This document shows, piece by piece, positions 1 through 6,076 of a DNA stretch of 6,076 nt. Every line of letters starts with the position of its first letter. Position 1 is the stretch's first letter. Source of the DNA: Bacteroidota bacterium (GTDB taxonomy: Bacteria > Bacteroidota > Bacteroidia > Flavobacteriales > Flavobacteriaceae); contig JABHYI010000118.1 in NCBI GenBank assembly GCA_018656255.1, positions 1 to 6,076 of the forward strand. The letters run 5' to 3'. The notes under the pieces are model-generated. The model saw nothing but the letters and a program-made list of their open reading frames with translations. It searched no databases and had not been told where the DNA came from. The translations under genes were made by a program, and so were the position numbers.

Positions 1-198
1 TACTGCCTTAGATTTTTTTTCTCCTTTAGACTCTAGAATTACTTTTATTTTTATTGTTTCTGTGTCCTGCTTTAAGGTTGACTCAATCATAGCAGCATGA
101 GATTCACCGTCTGCTTTTTTTGTTTTTTTAGAAGTATCGTTTTTACAACTAGATGCACTCAATAATACGAGCATAGCCAGTAGAATATAATTTTTCAT
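1..198 (-). CDS. Small putative lipoprotein, C-terminus cut by window edge
   Basis: An open frame of 66 codons starts at an ATG (196-198, read on the minus strand) and runs off the left edge with no stop. It begins MKNYILLAMLVLLSASSC, a short charged start, a hydrophobic stretch and a Cys at residue 18. This fits a lipoprotein signal peptide, with A-S-S before the Cys as a slightly loose lipobox. The residues after the Cys are hydrophilic and Lys-rich (KNDTSKKTKK), as expected for a tether, followed by a beta-prone stretch near residues 48-56 (ETIKIKVIL). I do not recognise the family and assign no function. It lies 134 bases downstream of the DUF2490 gene on the same strand, so it may be co-transcribed or have its own promoter. 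The start is well supported by the signal peptide; the rest is outside the window. Confidence 0.7.
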   Translation of the reverse strand, partial: MKNYILLAMLVLLSASSCKNDTSKKTKKADGESHAAMIESTLKQDTETIKIKVILESKGEKKSKAV

Positions 199-332
199 GG
201 GTTTAATATTTAAATATTTATGATAGTGTAATATACAATTTAACCTTTCGGCAAAAAAAAAGATGTAGCGTTTTTTTAAAACAAAACACATAGGGCTTCA
301 ATGCATTAAGTAGTTTGATTTTATAGACGTGA
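199..332 (-). other. Spacer between the DUF2490 and lipoprotein genes
   Basis: This 134-base AT-rich gap separates two genes on the same strand. Read on the minus strand it holds a run of seven A (277-271), a short spacer, then a run of nine T (261-253). These runs could pair into an A-U-only stem ending in a U-run, which would be at best a weak terminator after the DUF2490 gene. No clear TAnnTTTG promoter box was found for the lipoprotein gene, so read-through from upstream remains possible. Confidence 0.4.
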
Positions 333-1016
333 CTACTTTTTATCTCTAAGATCGAGCTTATACCAAATACCTATTTGAAAACGATCATAGTTTTTGCCCG
401 TAAAATGATTTTTTAAATACCCTACCTGCGTAGTAATATTACTATTTAAATGATATCCTACTGCCGCATATAATCTGTTTTGACTAAAAACAGGTTCTTT
501 TAAATTGATAAAAACTTCATCATAGGCAGATACAAACCAATTTTTGTAGATAGGGTAGGAGACTCTTAGTAAATAACGCACTCTATATTGCGTGTCATTG
601 CCAGATATTGGGCTGTCTATAAAACGCTGTTCAAACCTGTACCTGTGTGTTGCCTTAAATTTGCCCAAAGTATTTTTACTAGTAAACTGCCCATATAGTC
701 TATGCTCTAGGGTGTTTTGCTCACCGGTTGGTTCACTGAAGGTTCCGTCTGTAGAAATATATCCATACCCTATACTAGCGGTTGTGCTTTTATTTATATG
801 CCAATTTACTCCCGTTCTTAGCAGTAACTGATTAAAATTTGAACCAAACTCATAGGTTCTATACTGCACCTCTGGAGAGATACTAATATTCTCTGACAGG
901 CGTGCATTTCCAAAAAACATCATCCAAGATCCAAATTCATCTTGGCCATTTTCTTGTGCCTTTGTGGTTTGAATTGTTACAAGCGTAATAAGCAGTAGTG
1001 CAATCGTTTTTTTCAT
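333..1016 (-). CDS. DUF2490 family outer-membrane-type beta-barrel protein
   Basis: The 227-residue protein starts with a classic signal peptide (residues 1-20, ending TTKA, then Gln at the mature N-terminus), so it is exported. The mature part consists of alternating short beta-strands rich in aromatic residues and Arg. Stretches typical of DUF2490 are visible: FGSWMMFFGNARLSE (28-42), HRYRFEQRF (124-132), RVRYLLRVSYP (145-155), a Tyr-Asp-Glu turn at 165-167, QNRLYAAVGYHLN (179-191) and GYLKN (199-203). About 225 residues is usual for the family, so it looks complete. DUF2490 proteins are predicted outer-membrane barrels with no established function. The last strand (FQIGIWYKLDL) is followed by a charged tail RDKK rather than the terminal aromatic residue usual in barrels. 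It begins 39 bases after the propeller gene ends, so the two are probably one operon. Family assignment is firm; membrane location is inferred. Confidence 0.88.
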   Translation of the reverse strand: MKKTIALLLITLVTIQTTKAQENGQDEFGSWMMFFGNARLSENISISPEVQYRTYEFGSNFNQLLLRTGVNWHINKSTTASIGYGYISTDGTFSEPTGEQNTLEHRLYGQFTSKNTLGKFKATHRYRFEQRFIDSPISGNDTQYRVRYLLRVSYPIYKNWFVSAYDEVFINLKEPVFSQNRLYAAVGYHLNSNITTQVGYLKNHFTGKNYDRFQIGIWYKLDLRDKK

Positions 1017-1055
1017 TTCTTTAAAATATAATTTAAGGGTTAGGTGTTACTTTTT

Positions 1056-4000
1056 TTAATTCTTACTAAATATCTTGGTGTCTTTAAAAGGTTTTGTCTT
1101 TACATTAGTCATGGTATCTTTATAAGCCAACCAATCTTTTTCAAAAAACGCGTTGGTTTTATCAAGGGCATTATTGAGCTGGTCTTGTGCATGTTTTAGT
1201 AGCGTTATCTCTGTTTGGGTGATGCCATCTGGGCGACTACCACCATACCAGCCTGCTGTTCTAATTCTATTTAATACCGTAACCTCAGGATTTCTAGTAA
1301 TACCCTGGCGCTTATCTTCTTTACCTATATAAAGCGAGATAAGATTTTCTATAGTTTCTGAAATTTTAGCACTTAAATCAATAGCATCTTTATGAAGCTT
1401 TTTGTCTTCTTTTTTTAGTGTTTTACTAAAATTAGTTGCGGTGTTTTTACTTTCTACCAATTGTTTTACAGCATCTGCAGCAATTTGAGTCATCTGCTGA
1501 ACTTTTTTTGAAGTTGCATACTTTTGGTCAATTGCTTTTTGAGAAACAGCTAACCTTGGATCGCTAGCCACGGTAATGGTAGTTTGAGTAATCACACCAC
1601 CGTTGGATAAAACAACGTTATAGTTTCCTGGTTTTACACTGCTGCCACTTGGTTCATTTTTTCTTTTTCTTATTTTTCTTGAGGGTCTATCTCCACCGGC
1701 TTCATTTAAATACCATGTCCATTTGTAAATACCAGAACTATCTGGAACTTTTCTTTTAAGTGTCCTAATCAAACGGTCTTTATCATAAATTTTCATGAAT
1801 ATAGAATCACTAGGCGGCTTTTGCTCTTCAGAGCTGTCTAGAGTTTCTGTAGTTGTCTGTTTTGCATTATACCAATAGCTAATGTGCGCCCCAAAGGCTT
1901 TGTTTTCTCCTTGGTACATTGCATCTGCACCAAATCTGCTGCCTGTTGGCTGCTGATAGGCTGCTTGATATGCTGTGGGTGGAGTAAATACTTTCAGCCT
2001 TTGTTCTAAAATGGCAGTTTCTTTGGCAATAGCTCTTAGTGGGCTTATGTCATCCAATACCCAGGCAGCACGACCAAAGGTACCTATGACCAAGTCATTT
2101 TCTCTTTCTTGAATTACCAAATCTTTTACAGGTACCGTTGGGAATCCATGTGTCCATTTGGTCCAAGTTTTTGCTGCATTGGTAGAGTAATACAGCCCAT
2201 CATCTGTTCCTAAAAACAGCAGATTTTTTTCTTGAGGATCTTCTATAATACAAAGGGCATAACTCTGAGTATCTTCTTGATCTATAATTCTGGTCCAAGA
2301 ACGTCCATAATTTGTGGTGCGGTATGCATATGGTGTATAATCAAAACGTCTATAATTGTTTGCAACTAGAAGCGCTTCGGCTTTATTTTTATTACTTGCT
2401 TTAATCTGGGTAATCCAACTTCCTTTTGGAAGGCCAGGGAGTTTTGAGATTTCTTCCCAAGAGGTTCCTGCATTTATGCTCACATGTACGCGGCCATCAT
2501 CTGTACCAACATACAACACTTCTTTTTCTAATGTTGAAGGCTCAATCACTAAAATGGTGGTATGGTTCTCGGCGCCTGTTGCATCCATAGTTAATCCGCC
2601 ACTTTGACTTTGTTTTTGTTTTTCTGGATCATTGGTGGTTAAATCTGGAGATATCACACTCCAAGTAAGCCCCTTGTCCATAGATTTATGCACAAATTGG
2701 CTCCCAAAATATATGGTACTTGCATCAAAAGGATCAATGTTTATGGCGCTATTCCAGTTAAATCTGAGGGTAACATCTGGATCTTCATGTGTTGGTTTTA
2801 CCGTGTAGTTGTTTCCAGTTAGATGATCATACCTGCTAACAGAGCCTTGCTGGCTCATACTCCAGCCGTAGCGGCTATCCTCCCTGTCTGGGACAACATC
2901 AAACCCATCACCAAAACTTATTTCTTGCCAATAGCTGTTTCTTATGCCCTGGTCTTTCCAAACATAGGCAGGACCTCTCCAGCTACCGTTATCTTGCATA
3001 CCACCGTATACATTATATGGAAACTCATTATCTACATTGATATGATAAAATTGCGCTACTGGGATATTGCCAATAAAGCGCCAGGTTTTTCCTCCATCTC
3101 TGGTAATATTCATGCCGCCATCATTACCATCTATCATAAAATTTCCGTTGCTTGGATGTATCCACCAGGCGTGATGATCTGGATGTACTCCGTTATCCAC
3201 ACCATAGGCAGGCATAAGTTGTTTAAAGTTTTTTCCTCCATCTTCACTTACATTAACATAGGTAAACACAGAATACACTCTATTTTCATTTTGAGGGTCT
3301 ACAAATATATCACTGTAATAAAAGGGTCTATTCCCAATATCGCTTTTATCATTGGTCTTTGTCCAGGTAAATCCTGCGTCTGTACTTTTATACAGCGCAT
3401 TTTTTTTGGCCTCTACCAAGGCGTATATTATATTTGGTTTGTTTGGAGCTATGGCCAGTCCAATGCGCCCTAGGTCTCCCTCTGGCAGCCCGTCTTTGTG
3501 AGTGCGCTCTTCCCAGGTTGAACCACCATTATGAGTTATGAAAATTCCAGAACCTTCTCCTCCAGATGTAAAAAACCAAGGATCTCTTTTGTGCTCCCAC
3601 ATGGCAACAATAATCTTATTTGGATTTGTGGGGTCCATGACCATATCAGCAACACCCGTTTTGTTGTTCTGAAATAAAATTTGTTTCCATGATTTCCCTC
3701 CATCTGTAGTTTTATATACTCCCCGCTGCTCGTGTTCACCCCAAGGAGAACCAATTGCGCCAACATACACTGTATCTGGATTGCTTGGGTCTATGAGTAT
3801 TTTATGAATATGCCTTGTTTTCTCCAAACCCATAGCATTCCAAGAGTGGCCACCGTCTATGGATTTATAGACACCATAGCCGCCGTTTAGACTATTTCTT
3901 GGGTTTCCCTCTCCAGTACCAACCCAAATCACTGCGGGGTTAGATTGTTGAATTGCTAGGGCTCCAACAGAGGCTGTTTTTTCGTTATCAAAAATTGGTT

Positions 4001-4226
4001 TCCAAGTAACACCACCACTGTTAGATTTCCATAAACCACCAGAGGCCGTACCTACATACATTACCTCTGGGTTATTGAGAACAACATCTATTGCCGTAAC
4101 ACGGCCAGACATGCCTCCAGGGCCTATATTTCTTGGCTCCAAATCCTGTAAGTAGTTTATAGGTAATTCTTGAGATATAACGGTGGCTGAGATGCAAATA
4201 AGCAACAGTAGTAGACTTTTTTTCAT
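1056..4226 (-). CDS. Large exported Asp-box (BNR/VPS10-like) beta-propeller protein
   Basis: This 1056-residue protein has a signal peptide (about residues 1-18, then Gln-Glu). Residues 30 to about 725 form beta-propeller sequence with eleven Asp-box motifs of the S/T-x-D-x-G-x-x-W type: 68-75, 122-129, 173-180, 231-238, 281-288, 327-334, 375-382, 515-522, 583-590, 637-644 and 681-688. A gap without boxes (383-514) may mark the join of two propellers, or blades with degenerate boxes. An Ig-like strand module follows (about 800-890, with PGNYNVVL and ASDPRL), then a helical, Lys-rich tail (about 893-1036). Length and order fit the Bacteroidota proteins annotated as VPS10/sortilin-like or 'glycosyl hydrolase'. 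The GH74 catalytic Asp positions appear to be Ala (A61, A494), so hydrolase activity is doubtful. The end, KPFKDTKIFSKN, does not look like a type IX secretion C-terminal signal, so the protein may stay in the periplasm. The mature chain has one Cys (659). Its ligand is unknown. Confidence 0.9.
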   Translation of the reverse strand: MKKSLLLLLICISATVISQELPINYLQDLEPRNIGPGGMSGRVTAIDVVLNNPEVMYVGTASGGLWKSNSGGVTWKPIFDNEKTASVGALAIQQSNPAVIWVGTGEGNPRNSLNGGYGVYKSIDGGHSWNAMGLEKTRHIHKILIDPSNPDTVYVGAIGSPWGEHEQRGVYKTTDGGKSWKQILFQNNKTGVADMVMDPTNPNKIIVAMWEHKRDPWFFTSGGEGSGIFITHNGGSTWEERTHKDGLPEGDLGRIGLAIAPNKPNIIYALVEAKKNALYKSTDAGFTWTKTNDKSDIGNRPFYYSDIFVDPQNENRVYSVFTYVNVSEDGGKNFKQLMPAYGVDNGVHPDHHAWWIHPSNGNFMIDGNDGGMNITRDGGKTWRFIGNIPVAQFYHINVDNEFPYNVYGGMQDNGSWRGPAYVWKDQGIRNSYWQEISFGDGFDVVPDREDSRYGWSMSQQGSVSRYDHLTGNNYTVKPTHEDPDVTLRFNWNSAINIDPFDASTIYFGSQFVHKSMDKGLTWSVISPDLTTNDPEKQKQSQSGGLTMDATGAENHTTILVIEPSTLEKEVLYVGTDDGRVHVSINAGTSWEEISKLPGLPKGSWITQIKASNKNKAEALLVANNYRRFDYTPYAYRTTNYGRSWTRIIDQEDTQSYALCIIEDPQEKNLLFLGTDDGLYYSTNAAKTWTKWTHGFPTVPVKDLVIQERENDLVIGTFGRAAWVLDDISPLRAIAKETAILEQRLKVFTPPTAYQAAYQQPTGSRFGADAMYQGENKAFGAHISYWYNAKQTTTETLDSSEEQKPPSDSIFMKIYDKDRLIRTLKRKVPDSSGIYKWTWYLNEAGGDRPSRKIRKRKNEPSGSSVKPGNYNVVLSNGGVITQTTITVASDPRLAVSQKAIDQKYATSKKVQQMTQIAADAVKQLVESKNTATNFSKTLKKEDKKLHKDAIDLSAKISETIENLISLYIGKEDKRQGITRNPEVTVLNRIRTAGWYGGSRPDGITQTEITLLKHAQDQLNNALDKTNAFFEKDWLAYKDTMTNVKTKPFKDTKIFSKN

Positions 4227-4399
4227 GGCTTGGTTTTCCTTTAGATATAAGTACTAAATATAAACAAGCAAAACGTGATACTTGCCTTTGAATTCTTAAA
4301 ATACACTTAAATTTTTTTAGGGTATTGCAAAGCGTTTTTTAATAGCAGTTTAACGTTTGTGTTTTTTAAATATACAGAATAAACCGTAATTTTATAAGC
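4227..4399. other. Divergent intergenic region between the propeller and VWA genes
   Basis: This AT-rich gap of 173 bases lies between two genes read away from each other, so it must hold the start signals for both transcription units unless either is read from further away. A candidate promoter for the rightward VWA gene is listed separately. For the leftward propeller gene I found no convincing match to the Bacteroidota TAnnTTTG box with a TTG at the right distance. The closest, TATATTTA (4262 to 4255 on the minus strand), lacks the final G and an upstream TTG. No open frame with coding character and no strong hairpin was seen. Confidence 0.7.
4325..4359 (+). promoter_or_regulatory. Candidate Bacteroidota-type promoter for the VWA-AAA+ operon
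   Basis: TTG at 4325-4327 is followed after 23 bases by TAACGTTTG at 4351-4359. This resembles the Bacteroidota sigma factor consensus (TTG, then about 17-23 bases, then TAnnTTTG), but has one extra base inside the -7 box. Transcription would begin around 4364-4367, leaving a leader of roughly 35 bases before the VWA start codon. The position is sensible, but the match is imperfect and the DNA is AT-rich, so a chance match is possible. Confidence 0.3.
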
Positions 4400-5566
4400 A
4401 TGAATAAACCCTCTAAGCATACACCGTTACAGCACCAAAAATCTGGATTTATATTCACCAAACACAGTGCAAAACAGGAATCTATCTTTGATCGATTATT
4501 TGGTGTTTTTCAAGAACTCATTACCCATACCTCTGGTGATTTTGATGAAGCTATAGATTGGTTGCGCCAGTTAGATCAAGAGTATGAGATTACCACAGAT
4601 GATTACACCATTGATGATTTTATTCAAGAATTAAAAGATCGCGGCTTTATACGAGAAGAGTTTGAGCAAGATGGAACCAATGGACCTGGACAAGGTGATG
4701 GAAAACTATCTATTACAGAAAAATTAGAAAGAGCTTTAAGAAAACGTGCTTTAGAACAAATCTTCGGCAACATCAAGCGTTCTGGGCAAGGAAATCATAA
4801 AACCAAACACCTTGGCACTGGCGATGAACAATCTGGTGATTTTAGGCAGTATCAATTTGGTGATGCCATGGATCAAATATCCATGACCGAAAGTATTAAA
4901 AATGCTCAAATCAATAACGGTATTGGAGATTTCCGCCTTACTGAAAATGATCTTGTAGTAGAGGAGTCTATGCATAAATCTCAAATGAGTACCGTACTTA
5001 TGATAGACATTAGTCATTCTATGATTTTGTACGGAGAGGATAGAATTACTCCTGCAAAAAAAGTAGCTATGGCGCTCAGTGAGCTCATAACCACCAGATA
5101 CCCTAAAGATACCCTCGATATTTTAGTCTTTGGTAATGATGCTTGGCCTATTAAGATAAAAGATTTACCCTATCTAAATGTGGGGCCTTACCATACCAAT
5201 ACGGTTGCAGGATTACAATTGGCAATGGATATGCTCAGAAGAAAAAGAAATACCAACAAACAAATTTTCATGATTACAGATGGTAAACCAAGTTGTTTGC
5301 GTTTGCCCGACGGAACATATTACAAAAACAGTAATGGTCTAGATGAACATATTGTAAATAAATGTTATATGATGGCCGCCCAGGCAAGAAAATTACATAT
5401 TCCTATTACTACTTTTATGATTGCCAGTGACCCATATTTGCAACAATTTGTAGATCAATTCACTCAGGCCAATCAAGGAAAATCTTTTTATACCGGTTTG
5501 CAAGGGCTGGGAGAAATGATTTTTACAGATTACGAAACCAATAGAAAACGAAACCTTAGACAATAA
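4400..5566 (+). CDS. VWA (CoxE/ViaA-like) protein, partner of a ChlI-type AAA+ ATPase
   Basis: The protein has 388 residues, with no signal peptide or membrane segment, so it is cytoplasmic. Residues 1-90 are charged and probably helical. A Gly/Gln/Asp-rich linker (about 90-101) and a basic helix (about 104-127) follow, then a C-terminal von Willebrand factor A domain (about 195-378). The metal-binding MIDAS site looks intact: D203-x-S205-x-S207 (DISHS), a Thr at 266 or 268 (YHTNT), and D294 in the strand MITDG. In known AAA+/VWA pairs (ChlI/ChlD, RavA/ViaA, MoxR with its VWA protein) the VWA protein binds the ATPase ring and its MIDAS links it to the substrate. The next gene, 58 bases on, encodes such an ATPase, so the same arrangement is likely here. 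There is no AAA+ domain of its own, unlike ChlD. The frame opens at an ATG at the left end of a well-behaved coding stretch. Domain call is firm; the target is unknown. Confidence 0.9.
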   Translation: MNKPSKHTPLQHQKSGFIFTKHSAKQESIFDRLFGVFQELITHTSGDFDEAIDWLRQLDQEYEITTDDYTIDDFIQELKDRGFIREEFEQDGTNGPGQGDGKLSITEKLERALRKRALEQIFGNIKRSGQGNHKTKHLGTGDEQSGDFRQYQFGDAMDQISMTESIKNAQINNGIGDFRLTENDLVVEESMHKSQMSTVLMIDISHSMILYGEDRITPAKKVAMALSELITTRYPKDTLDILVFGNDAWPIKIKDLPYLNVGPYHTNTVAGLQLAMDMLRRKRNTNKQIFMITDGKPSCLRLPDGTYYKNSNGLDEHIVNKCYMMAAQARKLHIPITTFMIASDPYLQQFVDQFTQANQGKSFYTGLQGLGEMIFTDYETNRKRNLRQ

Positions 5567-5580
5567 TACACAACTAGCTT

Positions 5581-5610
5581 GTTGAGCTTGTAAATAATAA
5601 CAAGCACAAC
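5581..5610 (+). promoter_or_regulatory. Stem-loop in the gap between the VWA and AAA+ genes
   Basis: Arm GTTGAGCTTGT (5581-5591) pairs with ACAAGCACAAC (5600-5610) across an 8-base AT loop: ten of eleven positions pair, with one A-A mismatch at 5585/5606. The left arm overlaps a direct repeat AGCTTGT (5576-5582 and 5585-5591), so the right arm could pair in two registers, the outer one less completely. No T-run follows, so it is not an ordinary intrinsic terminator. It fits better as an RNA processing or stability element, or a partial attenuator, setting the ratio of the two proteins. The structure is read directly from the sequence; the role is inferred. Confidence 0.5.
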
Positions 5611-5624
5611 CACACATAATACAT

Positions 5625-6076
5625 ATGGACATACAAAAAAATACAACTTTCGGAGCCCTTAAAAAATCTGGATACCAATACAAATCAGTCAAAGATGAAT
5701 TGCGTAGCAACCTATTGCTAAAGTTAACAAAAAAGCAAACCGTGTTTGAGGGCATACACGGCTATGAGTATACAGTTATCCCAGAGCTGGAACGCGCCAT
5801 TTTATCAAAGCATAACATTAACTTATTGGGGCTTCGTGGGCAAGCAAAAACTCGTTTGGCAAGACAAATGGTCACCCTTTTGGATGAATATATACCCGTA
5901 GTTGCAGGTAGTGAAATAAATGACGACCCTTTTAAACCTATTTCTAGATTTGCACAAAATTTAATTTCAGAGAAAGGAGATGATACTCCTATTACTTGGC
6001 TTCATAGAGATATGCGCTTTTCTGAAAAATTAGCGACTCCAGATGTTACCGTTGCAGATATTATTGGTGATGTAGA
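5625..6076 (+). CDS. ChlI/MoxR-type AAA+ ATPase, N-terminal part (runs off right edge)
   Basis: An open frame begins at ATG 5625 and stays open for 150 codons to the window end. Residues 61-80 hold the P-loop GLRGQAKT (69-76) after a hydrophobic strand (INLL). It fits Walker A GxxGxxK[ST], with Ala in place of the usual third Gly. The stretch GSEINDDPFKP (95-105) resembles the segment after the first helix in Mg-chelatase ChlI/BchI proteins, and such Bacteroidota genes are usually annotated as magnesium chelatase. Walker B, sensor and arginine-finger motifs lie beyond the edge and cannot be checked. No in-frame alternative ATG or stop codon was seen between the VWA stop and this ATG. The gene is 58 bases behind the VWA gene on the same strand, with no promoter seen between them, so they are probably co-transcribed. 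It likely forms a hexameric ATP-driven ring that acts with the VWA protein. The window shows no pigment or cobalamin gene, so a true chelatase role is not supported. Confidence 0.85.
   Translation, partial: MDIQKNTTFGALKKSGYQYKSVKDELRSNLLLKLTKKQTVFEGIHGYEYTVIPELERAILSKHNINLLGLRGQAKTRLARQMVTLLDEYIPVVAGSEINDDPFKPISRFAQNLISEKGDDTPITWLHRDMRFSEKLATPDVTVADIIGDV

Noticed and set aside
592..831. Plus-strand open frame opposite the DUF2490 gene
   Set aside because: It is antisense to a well-supported gene, with no start signal or recognisable family.
2356..2607. Plus-strand open frame with a hydrophobic start
   Set aside because: It is antisense to conserved propeller sequence; the hydrophobic start is a by-product of the opposite strand.
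2823..3473. Long plus-strand open frame of about 216 codons
   Set aside because: It lies wholly opposite the propeller gene, resembles no known family and is explained by antisense of Trp/Gly/Asp-rich repeat codons.
3536..3766. Second minus-strand frame inside the propeller gene
   Set aside because: It overlaps the real frame on the same strand across intact Asp-box coding sequence, so it is an out-of-frame shadow, not a frameshift remnant.
4255..4262. TATATTTA on the minus strand as a promoter box for the propeller gene
   Set aside because: It lacks the final G of TAnnTTTG and has no TTG at a suitable upstream distance.
267..4342. AGCGTTTTTT(T)AA seen in two intergenic gaps (267-279 and 4331-4342)
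   Set aside because: It is mostly a T-run in AT-rich DNA and occurs only twice, so it is too weak to call a shared operator or repeat.
4751..5017. Minus-strand open frame opposite the VWA gene
   Set aside because: It is antisense to the conserved VWA protein and has no family features.
5393..5755. Minus-strand open frame spanning the end of the VWA gene and the start of the AAA+ gene
   Set aside because: It overlaps two well-supported genes; its Cys-rich hydrophobic translation looks like a chance product.

Overview
The window looks like chromosomal DNA of a member of the Bacteroidota, most likely the family Flavobacteriaceae. Evidence: AT-rich DNA; exported proteins with short Lys-rich signal peptides and a Gln right after the predicted cleavage site; no clear Shine-Dalgarno sequences; and gene families typical of that group (DUF2490 barrel, about 1050-residue Asp-box propeller protein, ChlI-like AAA+ ATPase with a VWA partner). 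The genus cannot be told from this stretch.

Layout. The left two thirds are read on the minus strand. A large exported beta-propeller protein (1056-4226) is followed after 39 bases by a DUF2490 outer-membrane-type protein (333-1016). After a further 134 bases comes the start of a small lipoprotein gene that runs off the left edge (1-198). A 173-base divergent gap (4227-4399) separates these from a plus-strand pair: a cytoplasmic VWA (von Willebrand factor A) protein with a MIDAS metal site (4400-5566), then a ChlI/MoxR-type AAA+ ATPase (5625 onward, cut by the right edge).

How the genes may work together. The minus-strand group is an envelope module: a secreted or periplasmic propeller, a probable beta-barrel and a lipoprotein. 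The propeller is of the kind often auto-labelled 'glycosyl hydrolase' or 'VPS10/sortilin domain protein', but by eye alignment it lacks the two GH74 catalytic aspartates, so it is better read as a binding scaffold. The plus-strand pair has the design of a AAA+ motor with a VWA adaptor (compare ChlI/ChlD, MoxR/VWA, RavA/ViaA). Its target is unknown, and nothing in the window points to tetrapyrrole synthesis. A near-perfect hairpin lies between the two genes of the pair and is the most notable non-coding structure seen.

No tRNA, rRNA, CRISPR array, insertion sequence or phage feature was recognised. No gene-free stretch exceeds 300 bases. There is no strong evidence for a wholly new system; the AAA+/VWA pair and its hairpin are the best candidates for follow-up.
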